A DNA stretch of 64,000 nt. It comes from Gammaproteobacteria bacterium (GTDB lineage: Bacteria; Pseudomonadota; Gammaproteobacteria; Steroidobacterales; GCA-2729495). The DNA lies in the NCBI GenBank assembly GCA_028285245.1, contig JANQPY010000035.1, positions 62,001 through 126,000 on the forward strand, in the 5' to 3' direction. Position numbers and translations under genes: made by a program. Shown here one piece after another: positions 8,423 to 17,022 of the stretch; position 1 is the stretch's first letter; each line of letters opens with the position of its first letter. The notes beneath the pieces were generated by a model that ran no database searches, was not told the DNA's origin, and was given only the letters and a program-made list of their open reading frames with translations.

Positions 8423-9226
8423 TCAGCGCGAATCCGGCACTAGCGTTTCAAGCAGAGCACGCGAATCGCCGGGTGACTTGTCAGGATCATTCGCAATCTC
8501 GAAAGTCGCGTTAATTGCCGATGGAGTGTTGAGAACCTCGATCAGCACGGCGGCCAGATCGTCACGCGCCAACGTTGCGCGCAAGAACGGCTTCCAATTG
8601 TCGCCCTGCTCAATCCACAGGGCCTGCTCGTTTGCCGGGCGATCCTGCAGGCCGGCGGGGCGCACAATCGTGTAAGGCAACCCGCTGTCGCGCAGGTACT
8701 CCTCGCCCTTGTACCGCCACTCCAGCGCACCGCGAGTTGCCTTGTTGAACGGATGCTCCGTATCAGTGACACCAATCGCCGTTAAGAGCACGAAGTGCCG
8801 GACTCCGGCTGCCTTCGCAGCGTCGACGAGGTTGGCGACACCGCGGTAGTCAACGAACTCGGCACTGTTGTCGCCACTAAGCTGGCGCGAGCCCACCACG
8901 CTGATTACGCTCGTCGCGCCGACCATAGCCGCGCGCATCTGCGCGGCGTTGCGCACATCACCTTCGGTCCAGTTGGCGTTGGCGAAGTCGTTGCCCCACC
9001 GCTCGATCGCGGCCGCGCGACTGCGTGTCAGCGCCCGATAGCCGCGGCCGCTTCGCTCGAGACGGGCCACGATATAGCGCCCGACACGACCCGAGCCGCC
9101 GGCAACGAAAATGAGTTCCGCAGCGGCCGCCTTCGGCTCTTCTAACGGAGCCTCCGGCAGCGCCTGACAACCGGCAACCGTTACACCGAGTGCGAGCGCC
9201 AGCAAAGCCCGGCGGCGCGAAATCAT
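8423..9226 (-). CDS. NAD(P)-binding (NmrA/atypical SDR-like) lipoprotein
   Basis: The 267-residue protein starts with an SRRRALL twin-arginine-like motif, a hydrophobic run and the lipobox VAGC (Cys20), so it is predicted to be an exported lipoprotein. The mature part begins with a Rossmann loop VAGGSGRVGR (41-50), typical of atypical SDRs of the NmrA/NAD(P)H-binding type. These sense or bind NAD(P) rather than always acting as dehydrogenases; I see no clear YxxxK pair. The start at 9226 is preferred over an ATG 54 bases upstream because it begins the signal peptide and has AGAGG about 10 bases before it. It lies 54 bases downstream of the cyclophilin gene on the same strand. Confidence 0.75.
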   Translation of the reverse strand: MISRRRALLALALGVTVAGCQALPEAPLEEPKAAAAELIFVAGGSGRVGRYIVARLERSGRGYRALTRSRAAAIERWGNDFANANWTEGDVRNAAQMRAAMVGATSVISVVGSRQLSGDNSAEFVDYRGVANLVDAAKAAGVRHFVLLTAIGVTDTEHPFNKATRGALEWRYKGEEYLRDSGLPYTIVRPAGLQDRPANEQALWIEQGDNWKPFLRATLARDDLAAVLIEVLNTPSAINATFEIANDPDKSPGDSRALLETLVPDSR

Positions 9227-9280
9227 CGAACCAGTACCTCTCCCAGGGATTCCAGAGCAGTGTTTACGGCTGAGCGGCAA

Positions 9281-9763
9281 TCAGTCCGCAATCACAGCGC
9301 TCTGCACGGTATCGCCTTGCTCAATGCCATCGACCACATCCTGGCCCGAGACGACTTTACCGAAAACGGTATGCCGGCCGTCGAGATGCGGCTGGGGGCC
9401 ATGGGTAATGAAGAACTGGCTCCCGTTCGTACCCGGCCCGGCATTTGCCATTGAGATCACGCCCCGCTCGTGTTTCAGCGGATTGCCGTCGAACTCGTCT
9501 GCAAAGCGATAGCCCGGACCACCACGGCCGGAACCCGTCGGGTCACCGCCCTGAATCATGAAATCACTGATTACGCGATGAAACGTCGTGCCATCGTAGA
9601 AGCCCTGCCGGGCAAGAAATACAAAATTGTTGACCGTGTTCGGTGCGTGCTCCGGGAAAAGCTCGAGCTCAATCTCACCTTTGTCGGTAGTTAGCTTGCA
9701 TTGGTAAGTGCGGTCCGTAGCGATATCCATGTCTGGCGGACTGTCCCACTGTTGTTCGCTCAT
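9281..9763 (-). CDS. Cyclophilin-type peptidyl-prolyl cis-trans isomerase
   Basis: This 160-residue, single-domain cyclophilin has no signal peptide and so acts in the cytoplasm, catalysing cis-trans isomerisation of X-Pro bonds during folding. The active-site residues are readable: Arg63 in FHRVI, Phe68, Gln71 in [11 protein letters not shown], then GTNGSQFFI (Gln116, Phe118) and LDGRHTVFG with His131. The position of the cyclosporin-binding Trp holds His126, as in many bacterial cyclophilins. A short acidic extension of about 20 residues precedes the domain. It is probably the first gene of a two-gene leftward unit with the Rossmann lipoprotein. Confidence 0.92.
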   Translation of the reverse strand: MSEQQWDSPPDMDIATDRTYQCKLTTDKGEIELELFPEHAPNTVNNFVFLARQGFYDGTTFHRVISDFMIQGGDPTGSGRGGPGYRFADEFDGNPLKHERGVISMANAGPGTNGSQFFITHGPQPHLDGRHTVFGKVVSGQDVVDGIEQGDTVQSAVIAD

Positions 9764-9822
9764 GCGCTGTTTCTCCTGATGCGGCCGCTGGCCTGGGCAA
9801 TTTCACTGACAATAAAAGCACT

Positions 9823-9844
9823 CACGCCGGCCCGGGCCGGCGTG
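9823..9844 (-). terminator. 22-bp perfect palindrome, terminator of the small gene to the right
   Basis: CACGCCGGCCC is followed directly by its exact inverse, giving 11 bp arms with no spacer. On the minus strand it lies about 37 bases after the stop at 9881 and is followed by AGTGCTTTTATTG, a modest T-rich tail. The lack of a loop means a few central bases must stay open in RNA. Confidence 0.5.
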
Positions 9845-9880
9845 TGCAAACTCATCTGCGGCAATTCTAACTGAGCGCGA

Positions 9881-10156
9881 TTAACGGCTGGCGCTGCTGG
9901 TCAAATGCACTTTGCCCCGGCGCCCGAAACGCCGCTCGTTCAGATCAGCGACGATCGCTTTCGCGGCCTTGGTAACGGCTGTGCGCGAACCCTTGCGGTA
10001 GCCGGTGATCACATTGTGACCCTGGGTGATGGTGTACTTGCACCATTTGCCGGTATCTCCGTCGACCGGCGGATCAATCTGATCGACATCTGACAGCTCA
10101 AACGGATCGCCCTTGCCGGCGTCAGAAGCCTCGTTGTTGCGGGCGCGGGTCGCCAT
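9881..10156 (-). CDS. Small basic conserved hypothetical protein
   Basis: I do not recognise this 91-residue protein. It has an acidic N-terminal third (residues 5-37, with the segment DVDQIDPPVDGDTGKW) and a strongly basic C-terminal half (ITGYRKGSRTAVTKAAKAIVADLNERRFGRRGK). It has no signal or membrane segment, so it is probably cytoplasmic; the charge pattern would allow nucleic-acid binding but there is no known motif. The start at 10156 is well supported by AAGGAG seven bases upstream; the longer frame to 10243 has no such site. It is a single gene with its own terminator at 9823-9844. Confidence 0.6.
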   Translation of the reverse strand: MATRARNNEASDAGKGDPFELSDVDQIDPPVDGDTGKWCKYTITQGHNVITGYRKGSRTAVTKAAKAIVADLNERRFGRRGKVHLTSSASR

Positions 10157-10400
10157 GTACTGCTCCTTGTCAAAGGGGTGGCCTGCGGCGTGTGTTAAGC
10201 GGCCGCGGGGTTCTCCATCTCGGCGCCGGTCCCGCACTAACACTTACGCGTGTTGATCAGCGGGTTGGCTTGACCAGACGGCTATAGCCGTTCTTATGCT
10301 GCATGGCCGCGAATCGGCCGGACAGGGTGCTCAAGATGGCCGGAGAATTTAGCATCGGTGCGCGAGACGCGCAATTCACCGGCCCGCCAGCGGGCCCTGC

Positions 10401-11939
10401 TCAGCGCGCTCGCATCACATCAAACGCAATGCTGATGCGGGGTTCAGCGGCCTCAAACGAAAGCGTCCGATGCGGAAAATACGCCGGGAAGATCACCAGC
10501 CGGCCGGTCCTGGGCTCAAGCCGACGCACAGGGGGCGGGTCGAGAGCTCGCATTCGTTCCGGAAGCGCCCCAAATTCCAGCCAGCCGTCCTGTGGCTCAG
10601 CACCGCCGGAGAAATCCGGCAGCGAGACATAGACAACACCCGACAAGAACGCCAGCGGATGCAGATGGGGCAGTTGGTGGCCGCCGGAATCCAGCACAGT
10701 TGCCCAGGCTCTGAGCTGCCAGCGATCACTGCGACAGGCCAGCGCAGCGTGATCGGCGCCGCAGGTATCCGTGAACCGGGTAATGGCCCGGGTGACGGCC
10801 GCGTCGAGTCGCCGGGCGAGCTCGCGAAACGCCACATGCCGAGCAAGATCGAGCTCGCCCGTCTGCTTGCCTCCCACAGTGGCCTTGCTGGTGGGCTCGG
10901 CCAACAGCGATTCGTCGTTGAGAACCAGAGCAGCCAGTTCAGTTGCAAGAGACTCGCTGTCTGCAGCACTGGTATCCAGAGCGGCGTCTTCGACGTAAAC
11001 CAGATCATCGAAATTGAGCAGCGAACCTGCGGCTTCATGATCGCCTGCATCCCTTAGCGCGACGGCCTGCGCCAGCAACACCATGCGCTCACCGGGATGC
11101 CGCAACAAAAACTCGTGCGCGATGCCAAGTGCTGCTGCAGAGCTGCCTGACACTGACAATAGATTCACCAGATCGGCCGTAGCCCGCGCGTTGTGAGGAT
11201 TGACCGAAAGCGCGTCGCGTAGCGCGTTGGCTGCCCGCAGGTCATCACCCTGTTGCAAACAGGCCATGGCCAGGTTCACCAGCGCCATGTCGTCATCAGG
11301 ATTGGCGGCTATGCCTGCCTCAAGCGCGGCCCGGGCATCAGGCAGCCGCCCCAGACCCAGCAACACGGCACCTTGGGTGGCCAGCAGCATAGGATCATCC
11401 GCGTGGCATGCTAAGGCGTTACGCACTACATCAAGCGCCGCGTCGCCATCACCCGCATCGGCCAACACGTTCGCAAGATTGCAGCAGACCTCAAGATCAT
11501 CTGGCGCTGCCGACAGAACCTGACGGTAGCAATCCGCGGCGGCGTTTAGATGACCGCGGTGCTGAAGCAGAGCACCAAGATTGGTGCGCGCGCGCAGCGA
11601 ACGGGGATCCGCGTCTAAGGCGGCGCGGAGCTGCCGGTCAGCTTCCTCGAGATCACCTCGCGCCATTGCGGTGAGTGCCAGCTCATTGAGGGCGGCTGCC
11701 GGTCTTGCATCGATGGCCACCGCGGCCTCCAATCGGGTCACCGCAAGGTCCAGGTCGCCCATCTCGCGCGCCAGCACGCCGGACAGGCGCAAGGCCTGCC
11801 CATGTTCAGGGACAACTTGCAGGAACTCGTTGTACAAACGGGACGCCGCCGAATAATCGCCGCGTTGATGCGCCACCATCGCAGCCTCGAGCACTTCGCT
11901 CGGGGCTCCTCCATCCTGTTGTGAGTCTTGTATTGCCAA
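10401..11939 (-). CDS. TPR protein fused to a 2-oxoglutarate/Fe(II) oxygenase domain
   Basis: The 512-residue protein has about eight tetratricopeptide repeats in residues 15-290, recognisable by repeated A..Y/L..A and P..A..L patterns, then a linker (about 290-360) and a C-terminal domain like the TIGR02466 putative 2OG-Fe(II) oxygenase family. In that domain the iron ligands are probably His425 or His427 in QLPHLHP and His490 in FPAYFPHRT, with Arg501 in RISIAFDV for 2-oxoglutarate. Such domains hydroxylate proteins or small molecules; the repeats suggest a protein substrate. It has no signal peptide. It stands alone on the minus strand, divergent from the LLM oxidoreductase. The ATG at 11939 is the only start near the first repeat. 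Confidence 0.78.
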   Translation of the reverse strand: MAIQDSQQDGGAPSEVLEAAMVAHQRGDYSAASRLYNEFLQVVPEHGQALRLSGVLAREMGDLDLAVTRLEAAVAIDARPAAALNELALTAMARGDLEEADRQLRAALDADPRSLRARTNLGALLQHRGHLNAAADCYRQVLSAAPDDLEVCCNLANVLADAGDGDAALDVVRNALACHADDPMLLATQGAVLLGLGRLPDARAALEAGIAANPDDDMALVNLAMACLQQGDDLRAANALRDALSVNPHNARATADLVNLLSVSGSSAAALGIAHEFLLRHPGERMVLLAQAVALRDAGDHEAAGSLLNFDDLVYVEDAALDTSAADSESLATELAALVLNDESLLAEPTSKATVGGKQTGELDLARHVAFRELARRLDAAVTRAITRFTDTCGADHAALACRSDRWQLRAWATVLDSGGHQLPHLHPLAFLSGVVYVSLPDFSGGAEPQDGWLEFGALPERMRALDPPPVRRLEPRTGRLVIFPAYFPHRTLSFEAAEPRISIAFDVMRAR

Positions 11940-12115
11940 TCTGCTGACCAGGGTAAGCGCTGCCGCAAAGCCATCATTATCGCAGGTGACCAGCGCGCCG
12001 GACGGCGCCGCGGCGATCCTCCTCTGGCATTCCGGGTGCCCAGCGCATATCGTTGCGCACCCGTTAACCCATCCGTCCGGCCCGCCGTCGGCGCGGTCCT
12101 ACAGAGAGCCAACGC

Positions 12116-13144
12116 ATGGACATCGACATTATCCTGGAGCCCGACTTAACGCCTGCCCAGATTGCCGAGTTGGGTAGTGCCGCCGAGGGCTATGGCATTC
12201 GCGCCCTGTGGACCTCTAACTATTTCGCACATTGGGACCCCTTCATCGGCTTGGTCCCGCTCGCTCAAACCACGCAGTCGCTAAAGATGGGCGCCCTGGC
12301 CGTCAGCCCATTCGAAATGCACCCGCTGAAGATCGCCAACGCGCTGCTTACGCTAAATGAGTTGAGCAAGGGTCGCGCCATGGTAGCCGTAGGTGCGGGC
12401 GAGGGTAATCTGGATGCAATGGACCTGAAGAAGCCGCAGAAGGTAGTGCTGGCTATTCGTGAAGCCATTGAGATTGTGCAGGCGGCCGGCCGTGGCGGGC
12501 TGAAGACTGGCTACGACGGAGACATCTTCAACGTTAACCTGCCCTGCGCCTACGACTGGCTGTCAGCGTCACCTCCGCTGGTATACGGCACGGCTTATCG
12601 ACCGATGATGATGCGCATGGAAGGCCGCATCGCAGATGGGTGCTTTGTAGGCTGTACGCCGCCGGAAATCGTCGAACCAGCAATGGAGGCTGTGAATACC
12701 GGCATCAACCGGCGTGATGAACCGCCCAAGGACTTTCGCGTCAATACCTTTTGGGGCTGGCACATTAAAGAAGACCGCGAAGCGGCTTTCCGCGAGTCTC
12801 GCCGCGAACTGCCGTGGCGCGCCCGCAAGCTTGATCCTGAGCTGACCAGTCTGTATCTCGACGCAGGTGAAGTGAAGACGGTCACAGACAATTTTCAGAA
12901 CTATGTGGACGCCTATTTTCAACATTCCGACGACGTGAAAGGTGTCTCCAAAGAAATCTCCAACAAGCTCGCCTCTGGTTTGACTTCCACCGGCGGCCTG
13001 GAAGATCTTGATGCCGAGATCGAACGCTTCAAGAAATTCGGCCGCGCCGGGCTGACAGAAATCTCGCTGCGCCTGCATGCCGACCCGATGGATGCGCTGA
13101 AGATTATCGGGGAACGGGTCGTGCCCGCCCTCCGCGATATCTGA
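12116..13144 (+). CDS. LLM-class flavin-dependent oxidoreductase
   Basis: The 342-residue protein fits the luciferase-like (bacterial luciferase/F420) alpha/beta barrel. Recognisable parts are the N-terminal strand with LTPAQIAELGSAAEGYG, the segment KIANALLTLNELSKGRAMVAVGAGEG (about 66-92), typical of LLM enzymes, and a C-terminal helix region ending in a barrel strand TEISLRLHA. These enzymes use FMN or F420; this one could be a monooxygenase or a reductase such as methylene-tetrahydromethanopterin reductase-like proteins. Which cofactor cannot be read. It is 50 bases upstream of the KAS III-like gene on the same strand, so they probably share a transcript and a pathway. Confidence 0.85.
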   Translation: MDIDIILEPDLTPAQIAELGSAAEGYGIRALWTSNYFAHWDPFIGLVPLAQTTQSLKMGALAVSPFEMHPLKIANALLTLNELSKGRAMVAVGAGEGNLDAMDLKKPQKVVLAIREAIEIVQAAGRGGLKTGYDGDIFNVNLPCAYDWLSASPPLVYGTAYRPMMMRMEGRIADGCFVGCTPPEIVEPAMEAVNTGINRRDEPPKDFRVNTFWGWHIKEDREAAFRESRRELPWRARKLDPELTSLYLDAGEVKTVTDNFQNYVDAYFQHSDDVKGVSKEISNKLASGLTSTGGLEDLDAEIERFKKFGRAGLTEISLRLHADPMDALKIIGERVVPALRDI

Positions 13145-13194
13145 GCACCAGCAACCGAGGCAGAAGCTGCTAAGCTCGTCGGGAGGTTAAGCCA

Positions 13195-14277
13195 ATGGCC
13201 GCGACAATCACCGGCTGGGGCCACTGTGCTCCCCCCGCCATTCTCACCAACGATGATCTCGCCACGATTACCGATACGTCGGACGAGTGGATCGTTACCA
13301 GAACCGGCATTCGCCAGCGCCACGTATCGCATGTAAACAGCGGGCAGCTGGGCTTGGTTGCCGCGCAGCGCGCGCTGGCGGCTGCCGGCTGCAGCCCGGA
13401 GAGCCTGGACGCGATTGTTTTCGCCAGCGTCAGCCCCGAACTCATCATCCCGAGCACCGCATCGCTGATCCAGAAGCGCCTGGGCGTTGCGGATGTCGCA
13501 GCCATGGACTTGAACGTTGGCTGCAGCGGCTTCGTCTACGGCCTGGCTGTGGTCAACGGACTTATTGGATCGGGCGTTTGTCGACGCGTCTTGCTGGTCG
13601 CTGCCGAACGGCTGACCTGGTATCTCGACTGGACTCGCCGCGATGTGGCGGTGCTGTTCGGCGATGGCGCGGGTGCCTGCGTGCTGGAAGCAGGCGATGC
13701 CGAGGAGGGACTGCTGGCGGCTGATCTCGGCAACGACGGCGCCGCCGCCGGCGCGCTGATGGTGCCCAATTTTGGCACTGCCATGGATCGCATCAAGCAT
13801 GACATGCTGGACATTACCGTCGACTTTGACGGGCGCGAAATCTTCAAGCGTGCCGTTACCGGAATGGTCAGATCCACCCATACCGTGCTGGAGCAAACAG
13901 GTCACGGAATCGACGATGTCGATGTAATGATTCCGCATCAGGCGAACTTAAGGATCATCGATGCCGTGGGTCAGAAACTCGGCGTCGCATCCGACAAGGT
14001 GTTCACCAACGTCGACCGATACGGCAATACCTCTGCCGCCTCTATTCCGATCGCCATTTCCGAGGCGGTCGAACAGGGGCGCATTAGTGCTGGCGATCTG
14101 CTGCTCATGCCCGCATTCGGGGCGGGCTTAAGCCGGGGCGCGGCGCTGCTGCGCTGGGGACAGAGAACGAACCCCGTCGATCAATCAGACGCCGCGCTGC
14201 CCGAGAGCTCGGCCACAGGCCTGGAACTGATTGCCCCCAACGCCAAGGCTATGCGGGAAAGAAACCCGAAGAACTGA
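13195..14277 (+). CDS. Beta-ketoacyl-ACP synthase III-like enzyme
   Basis: This 360-residue thiolase-fold enzyme has the complete KAS III triad: Cys110 in NVGCSGF, His248 in IPHQANLRI and Asn278 in YGNTSAAS. The HQANLRI signature is the acyl-carrier-protein contact of FabH, so condensation of an acyl-CoA starter with malonyl-ACP is the expected chemistry. It is not next to other fatty-acid genes, and its neighbour is a flavin oxidoreductase, so it may be a paralogue serving a special pathway rather than the housekeeping FabH. The C-terminus runs about 35 residues beyond the usual end (after LRWGQ) with a polar tail. The start ATG at 13195 follows GGAGGTTAAGCCA, a good ribosome site. Confidence 0.88.
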   Translation: MAATITGWGHCAPPAILTNDDLATITDTSDEWIVTRTGIRQRHVSHVNSGQLGLVAAQRALAAAGCSPESLDAIVFASVSPELIIPSTASLIQKRLGVADVAAMDLNVGCSGFVYGLAVVNGLIGSGVCRRVLLVAAERLTWYLDWTRRDVAVLFGDGAGACVLEAGDAEEGLLAADLGNDGAAAGALMVPNFGTAMDRIKHDMLDITVDFDGREIFKRAVTGMVRSTHTVLEQTGHGIDDVDVMIPHQANLRIIDAVGQKLGVASDKVFTNVDRYGNTSAASIPIAISEAVEQGRISAGDLLLMPAFGAGLSRGAALLRWGQRTNPVDQSDAALPESSATGLELIAPNAKAMRERNPKN

Positions 14278-14299
14278 TTCGGCCACGGGGGGCCGTGTT

Positions 14300-15226
14300 C
14301 TACGCCTGCGCCGCCTGCCAGGCCGTGCAAATCTCCATACCGCCGGCTGACCATACAGAATCGTGGCCTGCAATGTGCTTGAGCGCACGTTCGAGCTCAC
14401 CGATGCGATGCGGCTGCCCCAAAACCCACGGATGAATAGACAGAGCCAACATGCGGCCATTCGTCGAAGACGATTCCGCGTAGAGATAGTCGAACGCGTC
14501 GATGATCTGATCAGCGTACTCGGTTTCCGAATGCAGGTTGGCCTGAATAATGAACCGGTCTTCTAACTCCATCGAGAGTGGCATGGCGGTCAGCGCGCCG
14601 GCGGCTGTCTCGAACCGATACGGCATGTCGTCATTTACCCAGTCGCACATGTAGCGCACGCCATTGGCAGCCAGCAGATCCGGTGTGTGCTCGCTTTGCG
14701 AGCGCGATGGACTCAACCAACCCTCTACCGGCTGCCCCGTGGCTTCACGCAGCACCCGCAACGATTTTTCGACCAGCGCGGCCTCATCCTCCTTATCCAA
14801 ACCGCCGAAATGCGGAGCATCCATATGCCAGCCGTGGCAGATGATTTCATCGCCGCGCTCGACCAAACGCCTGATCAGGTAAGGGTAGCGCTCCGCGAGA
14901 CGTGAGGACACGGCGAAGGTGGGCTTGATTGCGAACTGGTCAAAAGCACGCAACAAACGGAAGATACCGACCCGATTTCCGTACTCGCGCAAGGTGTAGT
15001 GCCGCAGGTCTGGATACGCTGTGGTCATACCACCTACCGGGGCGAATGGCTTACCTTCCTGATTGAGTGGAAAGTACTGCACGGCCACGTTGACCCATAC
15101 CGCTAGCCGGTGATTGTCTGGCCAGGCCACTGGCGACCGCGAAGTGAGCATGGACCAGGCATAGTGTTCATGGTCCATTCCATAGCTGCGATGCGGATAT
15201 TCAAGATAGCTTGGATCAATGGGCAT
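14300..15226 (-). CDS. PuuE-like polysaccharide-deacetylase-fold protein (second of pair)
   Basis: The 308-residue protein belongs to the NodB/polysaccharide deacetylase fold. It has the EYGNRVGIFR block (81-90) that marks the allantoinase-like PuuE group, strand-loop FAVSSRLAERYP (104-115) and IICHGWHMD (128-136). The classical HxxxH zinc pair is not complete in the usual form (only His131 and His134 nearby), which fits the metal-independent PuuE type. PuuE opens the hydantoin ring of allantoin; related proteins act on cyclic amides or N-acyl bonds. It has no signal peptide. Its start overlaps the stop of the upstream paralogue by one base (TGATG), so they are translated together, perhaps as a complex. 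Confidence 0.78.
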   Translation of the reverse strand: MPIDPSYLEYPHRSYGMDHEHYAWSMLTSRSPVAWPDNHRLAVWVNVAVQYFPLNQEGKPFAPVGGMTTAYPDLRHYTLREYGNRVGIFRLLRAFDQFAIKPTFAVSSRLAERYPYLIRRLVERGDEIICHGWHMDAPHFGGLDKEDEAALVEKSLRVLREATGQPVEGWLSPSRSQSEHTPDLLAANGVRYMCDWVNDDMPYRFETAAGALTAMPLSMELEDRFIIQANLHSETEYADQIIDAFDYLYAESSSTNGRMLALSIHPWVLGQPHRIGELERALKHIAGHDSVWSAGGMEICTAWQAAQA

Positions 15227-16140
15227 CAGGCAGCTCCCTTGGCAGCAATGTCGGCAACAGCCTCATCGTAGTGATGCTCGAGGTAGTACTCGGCAATTTC
15301 TCTGCCGGTCGTTACCCAAACATCCGAATGTCCGGTGATGTATTCAAGGGCTTCTTCAAAGGCTCTCAAGCGATGTGGGTGGCTAACCTGGTAGGCGTGC
15401 AGCGGAATACACATAACCAGACCGCTCTCCTCTGATTCGGCATACAGCCGGTCGAAGTTAGCCTTGAGCATCTCCCCGTAGCGACGTGGCTCGATTTTGT
15501 TGACGACATAGACAATCGTGTCGTTCATCTCCAGCGAATACGGCACGGAGACGAACTTCTTGCCCGAACGAACGTTTATTGGCGTGGGCTGATCGTCGTG
15601 AAACAAGTCGCAGGTGTAGATGCCACCGGCCTCTGCAAACAAATCAATGGTGATATCGCTGTGCGTGAGCGCCGGGGCCAGATAGCCCGAGCATTGCTGG
15701 CCAGTGTGGCGGCGTATTGTCTCTATGGCATCTTCAATCATCGCCTTTTCCTGCGACTCATCCATGCCGTAGGTGTAGCGGGTGTTGTAGATACCGTGGC
15801 TGAAGAACTCCCAATTGCGTTCTTTGCACAGCTCAATGATTTCCGGGTGATGTTCGCACAGCGCCGTGGACAACGAGATGGACCCGCGCACGTTGTACTT
15901 ATCGAGCACCTGCATCATCCGCATATGGCCGACGCGGTTGCCGTAGTCCCGCGTTGCGTAGCCAACCACATCCGGCACGGGCCGCGGCCAGGCGCGTCGG
16001 TGCGGATTAACCGCCGGATTGAGTTCGTAAAACTCGATATTCGGTGCCACCCAAAAAGCCAGCCTCGCGCCACCTGGCCAGGTGATCTTTGGCCGGTTCT
16101 CGTAGGGCCAGTAAGCGTAGAGTCCGGGGTCTTCCTGCAT
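15226..16140 (-). CDS. PuuE-like polysaccharide-deacetylase-fold protein (first of pair)
   Basis: The 304-residue protein is a paralogue of the gene that follows it. Shared landmarks are the N-terminal WPGGARLAFWVAPN (21-34), RDYGNRVGHMR (64-74), SISLSTALCEHHPE (87-100) and EFFSHGIYN (111-119), where the second has ICHGWHM. The two are clearly diverged, so they probably have different substrates or form a heteromer. Cytoplasmic location is expected, unlike true chitin or peptidoglycan deacetylases, which are exported. The gene lies 47 bases after the isochorismatase-type hydrolase gene in the same direction, and that pairing suggests ring opening followed by removal of a carbamoyl or amide group. 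Confidence 0.78.
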   Translation of the reverse strand: MQEDPGLYAYWPYENRPKITWPGGARLAFWVAPNIEFYELNPAVNPHRRAWPRPVPDVVGYATRDYGNRVGHMRMMQVLDKYNVRGSISLSTALCEHHPEIIELCKERNWEFFSHGIYNTRYTYGMDESQEKAMIEDAIETIRRHTGQQCSGYLAPALTHSDITIDLFAEAGGIYTCDLFHDDQPTPINVRSGKKFVSVPYSLEMNDTIVYVVNKIEPRRYGEMLKANFDRLYAESEESGLVMCIPLHAYQVSHPHRLRAFEEALEYITGHSDVWVTTGREIAEYYLEHHYDEAVADIAAKGAA

Positions 16141-16187
16141 GACGAGCGTCCGATAAGTAGCGTGGTGGTATCTAAAGTACTGTCTGG

Positions 16188-16898
16188 CTAAAACTCGCAG
16201 CCGCGGGCTTCGCGAATCGGCGGACAGCCTGGATGACCCTCATACCAGGCGCGAACGTTGGCCACCGGCTCAACGTCAGCGTACTTGAGCATGATGTCGC
16301 AAAGATTGGCGAAGTGCGGAATCTCGTGCTTATCAGCCACACATTCCTCCGGAACGATAGTGCGATAGCCGGTTGAAAGTGAGGCGACTGCACTGGCGCG
16401 CACGCATCCGGAAGTTGAGCCGCCTGTCAGTATCACCGTATCCACTCTGTGCCACACGAGCAGCGACGGGATCAATGTGTCATGAAAGACGCTGGCCATG
16501 CGCTTGTTTATGACCGCATCGTGCGGATCAATCTCCAGGCGAGGATCGAGGTCAGCGCGCGGATCGCCCACTTTAATATTCTGCAGAGAATTCGGCGTGT
16601 TGGTACGCGTGCCCCAGACACCAGCATCATCCGCGTTATCCATGTACGCGACATAGGTCCAGATCACCGGCATGTTCTTGGCACGCGCAAGCGCGGACAG
16701 TTCATTGATGTAGTCGATCTGCTTTGGATCAGTTTGATAAGCCGTCGGATAAGCGTCGACGTCGGTGTAAGCCCGCTGCAGATCAATATTAATCAGCGCT
16801 GCTTTAGTCCCGAAGCCAAACTTGGCGCGGGCGGGACTCGCCTTAACCTCAGCCCAGTACTGGCGAGGCGTCAGATCGGAGGTCTGCATTACAGGCAT
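16188..16898 (-). CDS. Isochorismatase-family cysteine amidohydrolase
   Basis: This 236-residue protein has the catalytic triad of the isochorismatase-like cysteine hydrolases: Asp39 in INIDLQRAY, Lys132 in INKRMASVF and Cys165 in GGSTSGCVRASA. The SGCVRASA loop and the AYTDVDAY region recall N-carbamoylsarcosine amidase and ureidoacrylate hydrolase (RutB) types, which split a carbamoyl or amide group from a small molecule. True isochorismatases lack the cysteine. The ATG at 16898 follows AAGGA by about nine bases. It is the first of three tightly packed leftward genes (hydrolase and two PuuE-like proteins). A 124-base AT-richer gap separates it from the binding-protein gene upstream and may hold its promoter. 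Confidence 0.85.
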   Translation of the reverse strand: MPVMQTSDLTPRQYWAEVKASPARAKFGFGTKAALINIDLQRAYTDVDAYPTAYQTDPKQIDYINELSALARAKNMPVIWTYVAYMDNADDAGVWGTRTNTPNSLQNIKVGDPRADLDPRLEIDPHDAVINKRMASVFHDTLIPSLLVWHRVDTVILTGGSTSGCVRASAVASLSTGYRTIVPEECVADKHEIPHFANLCDIMLKYADVEPVANVRAWYEGHPGCPPIREARGCEF

Positions 16899-17022
16899 GA
16901 CAAATCCTTGGAGTTGTTTGTTCTAAGGGTTGTTTGCTTTTGAGGGTTTTTGTTCTGATACAAGCAATGTGATGTTAGCAGGAAGGGCGCGTGAAGCCGA
17001 GATGCGGCGCCACGGCTCAGGA

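Noticed and set aside
12919..13938. 339-codon open frame on the minus strand
   Set aside because: It covers the ends of two convincing plus-strand genes (LLM oxidoreductase and KAS III) and has no recognisable motif.
13195..14277. Assignment as the housekeeping fabH
   Set aside because: The triad is right, but the gene is outside a fatty-acid cluster and paired with a flavin oxidoreductase, so I left the symbol empty.
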